Source: Sphingobacterium olei (GTDB lineage: Bacteria > Bacteroidota > Bacteroidia > Sphingobacteriales > Sphingobacteriaceae). From it: a stretch of DNA of 64,000 nucleotides. The notes under the pieces are model-generated. The model ran no database searches and was not told the origin of the DNA. It worked only from the letters and a program-made list of their open reading frames with translations. This document shows, piece by piece, positions 9,728-18,128 of the stretch. Numbering within the stretch: the first letter of the stretch is position 1; each line of letters starts with the position of its first letter. The stretch spans positions 1 through 64,000 of the forward strand of contig NZ_SUME01000003.1 of NCBI RefSeq assembly GCF_005048855.1, in the 5' to 3' direction. Both the position numbers and the translations under genes were made by a program.

Positions 9728-9735
9728 TATCTTTG
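9728..9735 (+). promoter_or_regulatory. Putative -7 box (TATCTTTG) for the ECF sigma gene
   Basis: An exact TAnnTTTG match. It lies inside the upstream extension of the sigma reading frame and would start transcription near 9742, which favours the downstream ATG at 9811. No clear TTTG at -33; the palindrome occupies that place. Confidence 0.4.
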
Positions 9736-9810
9736 GATCAGATTGGATTTTTAGATTATTGTCTCTACCTTTATCAAGAATCTAAATTATCCTCGGTAAT
9801 AGCTGACACC

Positions 9811-10392
9811 ATGATTGCAGGCTCAACAGAGATATTATTACAAATTAAACAAGGGGACAAAGTTGCCTTCAGGCGGCTGTATGATGCCTATGCACCGTTG
9901 GTTTTCGATTTGGCATATAAGCTACTGAAAGATACTGCTGTTGCGGAAGAGATCGTGCAGGACTGTTTTGTAAAGATCTGGGCCAACCGCGAACAGATCC
10001 GAGTAGACCAGGATATCTGGCCGTTGATCTATGTGGTTGCAAAGCGATTGTGCTATAATCAATTAAGACATGCCCGCGTTGCACAAAGGTATCTCGGACA
10101 AGTAGAAAATACAGTCATCAACGATGTACAGGAGAAACTGGATCTCCGCGAACTGGAAGGCCAACTCGAACGGTCTATTGCGAAATTGCCCGAGCAACAA
10201 AAAACAGCTTTGCGACTGAGCCGTATGGAAGGTTACAGCCACCAACAGATCGCACATGAAATGGGAATCTCCCCCAATACGGTCAAAAATCATATTACAC
10301 AGGCCCTGAAAAGTTTACGTAAGACGCTAACCCAAGCGGATTACAATTATTTCGTCCCTATCCTGTTAACTCTTTCATATTCTTTCATCTAG
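9811..10392 (+). CDS. ECF RNA polymerase sigma factor (FecI-like)
   Basis: The open frame begins at 9718, but ATG 9811 gives MIAGSTEILLQIKQGDKVAFRRLYDAY, the normal start position for this family, and 193 residues. Sigma region 2 is seen in YKLLKDTAVAEEIVQDCFVKIWANR and region 4 in LPEQQKTALRLSRMEGYSHQQIAHEMGISPNTVKNH. It partners the FecR anti-sigma gene starting 80 bp downstream and should direct transcription of the SusC/SusD operon beginning at 11.8 kb when the outer-membrane transporter signals substrate. The 31-residue extension upstream contains a -7 box and is probably not translated. Confidence 0.9.
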   Translation: MIAGSTEILLQIKQGDKVAFRRLYDAYAPLVFDLAYKLLKDTAVAEEIVQDCFVKIWANREQIRVDQDIWPLIYVVAKRLCYNQLRHARVAQRYLGQVENTVINDVQEKLDLRELEGQLERSIAKLPEQQKTALRLSRMEGYSHQQIAHEMGISPNTVKNHITQALKSLRKTLTQADYNYFVPILLTLSYSFI

Positions 10393-10472
10393 TATCTACA
10401 TACTTTTTTTTATTCCAACTAGTCGTATGGTCCTACTTAGGTGTACTGTCTATAGATTAAGGATGTAAAAAG

Positions 10473-11669
10473 TTGGATAAAAATAAATTTAGGAATCTTT
10501 TTAAGCGGTATCTGGCTGGTACACTTGACGAACATGAGCGACAGGAGCTGGATGTCTATATGTCTCTATTGGATGAGTCCGACTTTTCGGAGGCCGTGGA
10601 CGAGCTGGTAGAACTGGAAGAAAATAGGGACTTTGAGAAAGAGCGTGTTTTTCAGGGCATCTTGAATCGTATGGACAAGAAGGACGAATCCACAACAGCT
10701 TCCAGTCCACACTCACGGAAAATGCGCCTAGTACAATTCGGAAAGGTGGCAGCTGTGCTCCTCGTCTCGGGTTTATTGGGCTTGGTGGCGTATCAGATTT
10801 TTGATGTCAGACAGCATATGGATGAAGTGATATCGATGCAACCAGCTGTTTCGACTGGGGAAATAGAACTGCCTCAAGAAGATGCTCTTATTACGCTTGC
10901 TGATGGAAAACAGATGTCGTTGGATGAAATAAAGGAAGATACAATCTACTACAAAGGGTTGGCCATCACGCGTTTGGATGATGGTACAATCGTCATGAAA
11001 CAAGATCGAGAGGCTCATTTTTTTCGGGCCGATGAAAAACATCATTTTGTAACGCCTAAGGGGGTTAGCCTACGTCTGATGCTCCCCGATGCCTCGATCG
11101 TGTATCTCAATTCCAATTCCAGCATGCAGATATATGCCGCCTTTGGAAAGAAGCAACGACAAGTGGCGCTATCGGGTGAGGCTTTTTTTGAAGTCGCACA
11201 CAACAAAGAACTACCATTTGTAGTACATGCCAAAAATACAGAGGTAAGCGTATTGGGAACGAAGTTTAATGTATCGGCTTATAATGAAGACAGGCAGGTA
11301 GAGACCACGCTACTTTCGGGATCCGTGGAGGTGGGTGCTGACCAGAACCGATTGCGCATAAAACCTGGTCAACAGGCCGTAGTCCATTCATCGAATACGA
11401 TCCAGCTGCGAAAAAACGTAGATATGGGTAATGTACTGGCTTGGCGGGACGGTTATTTTAGGTTTAAGGACGTGTCTATACGAACAATAATGGCCGATCT
11501 CGCCAAATGGTATCCTATCGAAGGTGTGGAATTTAAAGCAGGATCTTCAGATCAATTTACAGGTAGTATAAAACGTTCGAAAAAACTCAAGGATGTCCTG
11601 GAAAGTATAGAGCAGGTGTCTGATTTACGGTTTGATATTCAGGAAGGGAGGGTGATCGTGATGAAGTAA
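10473..11669 (+). CDS. FecR-type anti-sigma / transmembrane regulator
   Basis: A 398-residue protein beginning at a TTG codon. No ATG gives the conserved N-terminus FRNLFKRYLAGTLDEHERQELDVYM, and an AAGGA lies about 10 bp upstream. A cytoplasmic sigma-binding region (1-80) precedes one transmembrane helix (about 88-107; VAAVLLVSGLLGLVAYQIF). A periplasmic FecR domain follows (about 190-300; LPDASIVYLNSNSSMQIYAAF, VLGTKFNVSAYNE). The C-terminal DUF4974 (about 320-398) includes IRTIMADLAKWYPIE. It should hold the neighbouring ECF sigma and release it when the STN domain of the SusC protein at 11.8 kb contacts DUF4974. Confidence 0.92.
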   Translation: MDKNKFRNLFKRYLAGTLDEHERQELDVYMSLLDESDFSEAVDELVELEENRDFEKERVFQGILNRMDKKDESTTASSPHSRKMRLVQFGKVAAVLLVSGLLGLVAYQIFDVRQHMDEVISMQPAVSTGEIELPQEDALITLADGKQMSLDEIKEDTIYYKGLAITRLDDGTIVMKQDREAHFFRADEKHHFVTPKGVSLRLMLPDASIVYLNSNSSMQIYAAFGKKQRQVALSGEAFFEVAHNKELPFVVHAKNTEVSVLGTKFNVSAYNEDRQVETTLLSGSVEVGADQNRLRIKPGQQAVVHSSNTIQLRKNVDMGNVLAWRDGYFRFKDVSIRTIMADLAKWYPIEGVEFKAGSSDQFTGSIKRSKKLKDVLESIEQVSDLRFDIQEGRVIVMK

Positions 11670-11689
11670 GAATTGGATATCATACAGGA

Positions 11690-11719
11690 GAAGAGGAGAT
11701 GCAGCAACATCCCCTCTTC
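11690..11719 (+). terminator. Stem-loop between fecR and susC
   Basis: GAAGAGGAGATG and CATCCCCTCTTC form a 12-bp arm with one A-C mismatch and a six-base loop. There is no T-run after it, so it is at best a partial terminator or an mRNA-processing stem that separates regulator from transporter expression. A comparable stem lies at the same junction of the second locus (36956-36989). Confidence 0.45.
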
Positions 11720-11778
11720 GATAGTACCCGCAAATAGCATCAGTTATGAATTAATAATATTTACCAAATACCTATCAA

Positions 11779-14700
11779 ATGTATAAAAATATTACTGCAA
11801 TCGTGCGGACTCATCGTCGATTGTTTACCTGTTTACTTATGATGAAGTTGTATTCATTCTTGCTCTTTGGTTTCTTCTTACAGGCGAGCGGAAGCACTTA
11901 TGCACAGAAGGTGAGCTTGTCGGTGCAACAAGCCGAACTGGTTGATGTGCTGGCTAAGATTCAGGAGCAAACTAATTTAGATTTTCTTTACAACAGCAGC
12001 CAGCTGAAGTATGTGGACAAAATCGATCTGCATGTTAAAAATGTGGATTTGAAGAAGGTACTGGATGCCTGTCTTACCCCCCGCGGGCTCTTTTATGTTG
12101 TGCAGAACAAGACCGTTCTCATTAAGAAGGCTGTGGAACTAGATGGTACGGTACTGGAGGATGCGCAACAGCGACAGATCAACGGCGTGGTCTGGACCGG
12201 TGAAGGTGAGCCTTTGGTCGGAGCATCTATCCGTTTAGTAGAGAGCAATATTGCCGCAGCCTCGCAATTGGATGGTTCTTTTTCCATACCTGTGGTGCAG
12301 GATGAAGGTCAGCTAATGATCACAGCACTCGGATATGAAGAGCAGTTGTTAACATATGAGGTAGGTACTCCTCTGAACATTGTTTTACAGGCCAAGAAGA
12401 GTGACCTGGATGAGGTAGTCGTGGTAGGTTATGGTGTGCAGCGGAAGGCCAATCTCACAGGCGCAGTCGCGCAGATCAATGCAGAGGATATCGCTCTGCG
12501 CCCGGATGCGAATATCTCCGCGACCTTGCAAGGCTTAATGCCGGGGCTGAATATTCAGATCAATAACGGTGACCCTTCGGCTACGCCCGATATCAATGTG
12601 CGTGGATTTAACTCGATCAATGGAGGCAGTCCCTTGGTATTGATCGATGGGATTGAAGGGAATATCACCCGCGTCAATCCAAATGATATCGAATCAGTAA
12701 CGGTATTAAAAGATGCGGCATCCTCTGCCATCTATGGAGCGAGAGGTACTTTTGGCGTGATATTGATCACTACCAAAACGGGCAAAGTGGGTACGACTTC
12801 GGTTAATTATACGAATAACTTTGGCTGGACAACACCCGCTGCACGGACCGATTATATTTCCGACCCTTATGTTTATGCGAAGACGGTGGATGCGGCCATA
12901 TTCGGATACAATGGCAGCAGTTATAGCCAATACAATGCCATGGATTGGGAAGCCATTCAAATGGTAGCACGGGGAGAGATTGAACCCTTTCACGAATTGC
13001 AGGCGGATGGTACGAACAAATTTTTCTATAAGACGGATTGGTGGGATTACTTATTCCGCAAATATCAAGCTTCCAATTTTCACAATATATCGGTGTCTGG
13101 AGGATCGGATAAACTGAAAGGATATTTGTCTGGGCGTGTCTACGAGCGTCAAAGTATCAATAATATCAATAAGGACGCTGGTATTGACCGGCAGAATATG
13201 AAAGCAAATCTCGTATTTACGCCATATAATTGGTTGGAGGTATCCAACAATGTGCAGTTTATCAATGAAAAGGATAAAATGTATGGAGGTTATTCTAATG
13301 GTTTGGGCGGACTTTGGAGTACGACAACCTGGTACAACCTGATGCCTTTCTACCCTAATTTTGTAGATGGTGTCCCTACCGATATTGGTACGGGTTCGGG
13401 CGGCCAAGGAGGCAATGCAGGTCTAGTTTCTGGTAATTCGTGGGAAAATACCGGTGTCGAAGAGTTTACCAATACATTCCGGGTGGTAGCTAAGCCATTA
13501 GAAGGTCTACAGATTAATTTTGACTATAGCAATCGCATTGAAAATACAAGTCGCAGCACCCGTTTAAATCAATTTACCTATCTGAACGGCAATAGATTAA
13601 CCCCGCAGACCGTAGGTTTAAATAGATTGTCGGAATATCGTTGGAAAGACAAATATAATGCCTTGAACTTGTTTGCTACATACAATAAATCGTTGGTGGA
13701 TAAGCATAACTTTAAATTATTATTGGGATATAATCAAGAAGAATTTGACAGGGACAGGGTCATGGCAGCCGGAGATGACCTCTTGATCGACGATCTGTCT
13801 AACCTAGCATTAGCTACGACAATGAATAGTATGACTGGCAATGCGACCAATTGGGCCGTGCGTGGATTTTTCGGACGTTTTAATTATGATTATGACAATA
13901 AATATCTACTAGAGATAAACGCGCGTTACGATGGCTCATCGCGCTTCCCTACGGATAGCCGCTGGGGGTTCTTTCCGTCGGTTTCCTTCGGGTGGCAACT
14001 GGATCGGGAAACGTTCTGGGAAGACATCAAGCCCTACGTACCTTCCCTTAAATTAAGAGGTTCATACGGCAAGTTGGGAAATCAGACGGTAGATGTCAAC
14101 ACCTTTAAAGAGCTGATGAACGTCGCTCGGAATAACAGTTGGCTCAATATGGGCAATATGCTTACCATAGCACAGATGCCTGCTCCACTACCTAGTGTCG
14201 TAACATGGGAAACCACAAAGAGTTTAAATTTTGGAGCAGATTTAGGTTTGATTAAGAACAAATTATTCTTTAATGTAGATTGGTATCGCAAGGACGTCGA
14301 AGGGATGTATCTGCCCGGCGAACCCTTGCCATCTGTGTTTGGAGCGAATGAGCCCAAGGAAAATTATGCTGCGCTGCGCAACGATGGATACGAAATAGGT
14401 ATTTCGTATCAGGACAAGGTTGACATGGCAGGTGCACCGCTAAGTTTCAATGTGACGGCAAACGTTTCTAATTTTAAAGGTATCATTACCAAATATAATA
14501 ATCCCAAAGGTTTATTGAGCTCCTATTACGAAGGACAGCGTTTGGGCGAAATCTGGGGGTACCGTATTGATGGACAGTTTCAGTCGGATGAAGAAGCGTT
14601 GGCCTATCAGCAATCTTTTGATAACCCTTCGACCTCGTTGGGCCAAGTGTATGATGATGTCCTAAACATCATGCAGAACAGCGAGTGGAGTGTTTTGCGT

Positions 14701-15354
14701 GGAGGCGATATTAAATATCTGGACCTGAATGGCGATGGTAAGATTGATAAAGGCGATAATACGTTGACCAATCACGGTGACCTCGAACGCATCGGTAATG
14801 CCATGCCACGTTTCCCTTTCGGTCTAAACCTGAATGCAAAATGGAAGAATTTTGATTTGTCCGCTGCCGTAGCCGGAGTTGCTCGACAAGACTGGTATCC
14901 GACCGGAGAATTATATTGGGGAACATACCAACGACCATATCTATCCTTCATTCGGAAGGATTTAATCGATAACGCCTGGACTCCCGATAATAAGGACAAT
15001 ACTTACCCACAGATATATAGGGGATATTCTTCGTTGCAAAATAGACGGTCCCTGTACGAGATTAATGATTATTATCTGATAAATGTGGGCTATTTGCGCA
15101 TGAAAAACCTTACTGTCGGGTATACAATCCCACAAGAATTGACGAGAAAAGTTAAAGTGGATAGATTGCGCATATTCTTCAGTGGCGAAAATATGTTTAC
15201 CTGGAGCTTTGGGAAGCTGACCAAATACATTGATCCGGAGCAAGGTGGGTCTGCAATCAATTATTCATCTCCGGCGACAGCGGATGATCGAAGTGACCAA
15301 AGGGTGTACCCTATGGGTAAAACGTATTCTTTTGGTGTAATGTTGGGCTTATAA
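11779..15354 (+). CDS. SusC/RagA-family TonB-linked outer-membrane transporter with STN domain
   Basis: The 1191-residue precursor starts with a long signal region (to about residue 43, GSTYAQ). The STN signalling domain follows (about 48-118; LVDVLAKIQEQTNLDFLYNSSQL). A carboxypeptidase-regulatory-like domain (about 135-210) precedes the SusC box VVVVGYGVQRKANLTGAVAQI and the TonB plug (about 215-330; LQGLMPGLNIQINNGDPSATPDINVRGF is the conserved part). The 22-strand barrel runs to the end. The STN domain means substrate capture can signal through FecR to the ECF sigma. SusD follows 3 bp downstream. The pair imports an oligomer across the outer membrane; the accessory genes suggest a phosphodiester- or uronic-type glycan. 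Confidence 0.95.
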   Translation: MYKNITAIVRTHRRLFTCLLMMKLYSFLLFGFFLQASGSTYAQKVSLSVQQAELVDVLAKIQEQTNLDFLYNSSQLKYVDKIDLHVKNVDLKKVLDACLTPRGLFYVVQNKTVLIKKAVELDGTVLEDAQQRQINGVVWTGEGEPLVGASIRLVESNIAAASQLDGSFSIPVVQDEGQLMITALGYEEQLLTYEVGTPLNIVLQAKKSDLDEVVVVGYGVQRKANLTGAVAQINAEDIALRPDANISATLQGLMPGLNIQINNGDPSATPDINVRGFNSINGGSPLVLIDGIEGNITRVNPNDIESVTVLKDAASSAIYGARGTFGVILITTKTGKVGTTSVNYTNNFGWTTPAARTDYISDPYVYAKTVDAAIFGYNGSSYSQYNAMDWEAIQMVARGEIEPFHELQADGTNKFFYKTDWWDYLFRKYQASNFHNISVSGGSDKLKGYLSGRVYERQSINNINKDAGIDRQNMKANLVFTPYNWLEVSNNVQFINEKDKMYGGYSNGLGGLWSTTTWYNLMPFYPNFVDGVPTDIGTGSGGQGGNAGLVSGNSWENTGVEEFTNTFRVVAKPLEGLQINFDYSNRIENTSRSTRLNQFTYLNGNRLTPQTVGLNRLSEYRWKDKYNALNLFATYNKSLVDKHNFKLLLGYNQEEFDRDRVMAAGDDLLIDDLSNLALATTMNSMTGNATNWAVRGFFGRFNYDYDNKYLLEINARYDGSSRFPTDSRWGFFPSVSFGWQLDRETFWEDIKPYVPSLKLRGSYGKLGNQTVDVNTFKELMNVARNNSWLNMGNMLTIAQMPAPLPSVVTWETTKSLNFGADLGLIKNKLFFNVDWYRKDVEGMYLPGEPLPSVFGANEPKENYAALRNDGYEIGISYQDKVDMAGAPLSFNVTANVSNFKGIITKYNNPKGLLSSYYEGQRLGEIWGYRIDGQFQSDEEALAYQQSFDNPSTSLGQVYDDVLNIMQNSEWSVLRGGDIKYLDLNGDGKIDKGDNTLTNHGDLERIGNAMPRFPFGLNLNAKWKNFDLSAAVAGVARQDWYPTGELYWGTYQRPYLSFIRKDLIDNAWTPDNKDNTYPQIYRGYSSLQNRRSLYEINDYYLINVGYLRMKNLTVGYTIPQELTRKVKVDRLRIFFSGENMFTWSFGKLTKYIDPEQGGSAINYSSPATADDRSDQRVYPMGKTYSFGVMLGL

Positions 15355-15357
15355 AAT

Positions 15358-17130
15358 ATGAAACTCATGAACTTAAATATAAAGACAATTGGACTATGGG
15401 TCGTAACTGCGCTGTTCTTCTCCTCATGTAACGAAGATTTTCTGGATCGTGCATCGGAGGATCGGGTAGAGGCTCCTTATTTTTTCAATACGGCGAAAGA
15501 TCTGGAAGTAGCGACAAATGACTTTTACGCCATGCTGCCCGGTACAGAAAGTTACACCGATGATGCAAAATCGGACAACCTCATGCCGCTGAATCCGGAC
15601 CCACGTATCCGTGGTGCACGGGTAGTTCCGGTTACAGGGGGTGGCTGGTCATGGACTAATTTGCGTAAAATAAATTATTTCTTAGCAAACTATCATAAAG
15701 TACAGGATGAAGCAGCAAGAGCCAAATATAGTGGTATTGCACGCTTTTTTCGGGCATACTTCTATTACGACAAGGTAAAGACTTTTGGCGATGTGCCTTG
15801 GTATGGGAAAGTGCTTGATGCTAAGGATCCTGAACTATACAAAGCGAGAGATTCGCGTACGTTGGTGATGGATTCGGTAATGGCCGATTTAGACTATGCC
15901 ATCACAAATATTCCTGCCGAAAAGCAATTGAATCTGATCACGAGGTATACAGCAATGTTGTTAAAGGCAAGAGTAGCGCTATTCGAAGGAACCTTCCGAA
16001 AATATCATGGCCTTGCAGATGCGGATAAATATTTGGCGCTTGCTGCTGAGGCTTCGAATGCGTTGATCAGTACGGGGGCATATACACTGTATACCGAAGG
16101 TGGGGCGGAGTCGGCTTATCGAAATTTATTTTCCTTAATTAATCAGAATAACACCGAAACCATATTAGCGGTTGATTATGAACTAGGAATCAAAATACAT
16201 TCTTTGGGATACTCTTTTACCTCAGCTACCGCCGGATCTTATGGGTTGCCCAAGGATCTCATTAATAGTTATTTGATGCGCGACGGTTCGCGATTTACGG
16301 ATAAAGTCAACTATAACACGATGGGATTTTACGAGGAAATGCAAAACAGAGATCCTCGCCTTACGCAGACTACAGCTGGGCCCGACTTCCGGGTGAATGG
16401 CGAAACGAGAAATGAGCCTGTCAATCTGACCATTACGACGACCGGCTACCGGTTGGTCAAGGCTTTGCCGGAGCGTAGTCAATGGGCTACCTCAGCTGGT
16501 TATTTTGATATCATTCTCTTTCGCTACGCTGAGGCGCTGCTCATATTTGCTGAAGCAAGGGCTGAATTAGGTTTACTGACACAAGCTGATCTGAATCTGA
16601 CGATTAATAAACTGCGTGCGCGCGCAGGTATGCCTAATCTCGATTTGATACAGGCGAATGCAAATGCGGATCCATATTTAGAGGCTATGTATCCCAATGT
16701 GGACAAGGGGGCTTTTAAGGGTGCGATTTTGGAAATACGAAGAGAAAGACGTGCTGAGCTATTTAACGAAGGTTTCCGCTGGGATGATCTGATGCGTTGG
16801 AAAGAGGGACTGAAGATTACGCAACCTATTGTAGGGGTGTATTTCCCAGGAGTAGGGGCTTATGATTTTACCGGCGACGGCGCGGCTGATGTATTTGTAC
16901 ATACCGGTAGTACTTCGGGAGCACCCTCGTCCGTAACATCGATGATCAATATCAACCAACGTACGCTACGTAATCCCATAACAGGTGCACAGAATGCGCC
17001 GGCGGGAAATATAGATCCTTTTCCGCAAGATGGAAAATTTAGGGAAGATAGGGACTATTTTGCACCACTGCCTACCGAGGATCTGCTACTGAATGATAAC
17101 CTGAAACAAAATCCAAAATGGGACGAATAA
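15358..17130 (+). CDS. SusD/RagB-family surface glycan-binding lipoprotein
   Basis: A 590-residue lipoprotein with lipobox FFSSC (Cys24). The SusD fold is shown by the N-terminal NEDFLDRASEDRVEAPYFFNTAKDLEVATNDFY, the helical TPR-like core and the C-terminal ILEIRRERRAELFNEGFRWDDLMRWKEG motif typical of SusD/RagB. It forms the lid over the SusC transporter encoded 3 bp upstream and captures the substrate at the cell surface. Its TAA stop overlaps the likely ATG of the next gene (TAATG), so the two are translationally coupled. Confidence 0.95.
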   Translation: MKLMNLNIKTIGLWVVTALFFSSCNEDFLDRASEDRVEAPYFFNTAKDLEVATNDFYAMLPGTESYTDDAKSDNLMPLNPDPRIRGARVVPVTGGGWSWTNLRKINYFLANYHKVQDEAARAKYSGIARFFRAYFYYDKVKTFGDVPWYGKVLDAKDPELYKARDSRTLVMDSVMADLDYAITNIPAEKQLNLITRYTAMLLKARVALFEGTFRKYHGLADADKYLALAAEASNALISTGAYTLYTEGGAESAYRNLFSLINQNNTETILAVDYELGIKIHSLGYSFTSATAGSYGLPKDLINSYLMRDGSRFTDKVNYNTMGFYEEMQNRDPRLTQTTAGPDFRVNGETRNEPVNLTITTTGYRLVKALPERSQWATSAGYFDIILFRYAEALLIFAEARAELGLLTQADLNLTINKLRARAGMPNLDLIQANANADPYLEAMYPNVDKGAFKGAILEIRRERRAELFNEGFRWDDLMRWKEGLKITQPIVGVYFPGVGAYDFTGDGAADVFVHTGSTSGAPSSVTSMININQRTLRNPITGAQNAPAGNIDPFPQDGKFREDRDYFAPLPTEDLLLNDNLKQNPKWDE

Positions 17131-18047
17131 TGAGAAATGTTATCCATATAGTTATTTGGCTGTGGCTAATCGTTCCTTTCTCCGGTACTGCGCAACCAAG
17201 AAAGACGAATGAAATAGGCTATGCCCTAGATTTTCAAAAGATATCGCTGGAACGCATGCAGTATGCCAAATCTTTGGGTATCAATTATATCGAACTATCT
17301 GGTGTGTCCGCCGTGCTCGACAAGGATTTGAGCATCAAGGATTCTGCAATTTCCTGGACTCAAAAGATAGACAGCTTAAAAGATATATTGGATGCTTCCG
17401 GAATGAAGGTTTGGTCTATCCATATGCCTTTTTCAAAGCAAATGGATTTATCCATTTTGGATGAAGATACCCGACAAAAAGTGATAGAGGCACATCTACA
17501 AGTTGTAGCGTTATTCCGACCGTTGAAACCGCAAATTGTACTGTTCCATCCCTCATATTACCTCGAAAAAGGCGAGCGCGAGCATCGAGTAACACAGTTA
17601 ATCAAGTCGGTAAAAGAACTGTATAAAGGTGTGCGTGGCCGCGGAGTAGAAATGGTGGTGGAGAATATGCTGGGACCACAACCGACAGTAGGCGAGCGTG
17701 AACGGCCGTTGTTAAGGACGGTAGCGGAATGTCAGGAAATCTTTAAGCACTTTCCTAAACAGGTGGGATTAGCGGTAGATATGTGTCATATCGCACAACC
17801 GGAGAAATTGTTGCTGGCATTCGGCAAACGGGTGAAGACCCTGCACGTATCGAATGGGAACGGGCAGGCCGAGCACCACTATCTGCCTTGTGATAGTCGC
17901 GGAGAAAACAATTGGGTAGCAATTTTTAAAGCCTTAGATCAAATCGGCTATAGCGGTGTATTCATGCATGAGTGTAAATATACGGACGAGCAGGAACTGG
18001 TGGATTGCTATCAGACTTTATGGAATCAATATTTAAATACTTTATAG
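17130..18047 (+). CDS. Exported sugar isomerase/epimerase of the AP-endonuclease-2 TIM-barrel fold
   Basis: The frame opens at 17118, but the ATG at 17130 overlaps the susD stop and gives a normal signal peptide (hydrophobic 4-18, cleavage near GTAQ), 305 residues. The TIM-barrel family is recognised from EIGYALDF, YIELSGVS, WSIHMPF, VLFHPSYY, VVENML, LAVDMCHI, LHVSNGNG and VFMHECKY. The acidic/His residues in those strands (Glu of VVENM, Asp of VDMCH, His of LHVSN, Glu of HECKY) are the metal-site positions. Such proteins isomerise or epimerise sugars, or act as endonuclease-IV-like phosphodiesterases. Periplasmic location beside a NAGPA protein makes a phosphodiester role worth testing. Confidence 0.78.
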   Translation: MRNVIHIVIWLWLIVPFSGTAQPRKTNEIGYALDFQKISLERMQYAKSLGINYIELSGVSAVLDKDLSIKDSAISWTQKIDSLKDILDASGMKVWSIHMPFSKQMDLSILDEDTRQKVIEAHLQVVALFRPLKPQIVLFHPSYYLEKGEREHRVTQLIKSVKELYKGVRGRGVEMVVENMLGPQPTVGERERPLLRTVAECQEIFKHFPKQVGLAVDMCHIAQPEKLLLAFGKRVKTLHVSNGNGQAEHHYLPCDSRGENNWVAIFKALDQIGYSGVFMHECKYTDEQELVDCYQTLWNQYLNTL

Positions 18048-18070
18048 GTAAGAATTTAAAAAAATAAACC

Positions 18071-18112
18071 GAGTGTAAAATGTGAACGCATTTTGTTGAA
18101 ACGCTTACACTC
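18071..18112 (+). other. Nested stem-loop in the gap before the BACON/beta-helix gene
   Basis: GAGTGTAA (18071-18078) pairs with TTACACTC (18105-18112), and alternatively AAAATG pairs with CATTTT inside it. This is the only gap of more than 30 bp inside an otherwise tightly packed susC-to-NAGPA operon. It could stabilise the upstream mRNA or contain a secondary promoter/operator. No T-run is present. Confidence 0.35.
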
Positions 18113-18128
18113 TTAGAAAACTATTCCA

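Noticed and set aside
9718..9810. 31-residue N-terminal extension of the first ECF sigma factor
   Set aside because: The family start aligns to ATG 9811 and the region contains a -7 box and an adjacent palindrome, so it is probably untranslated.
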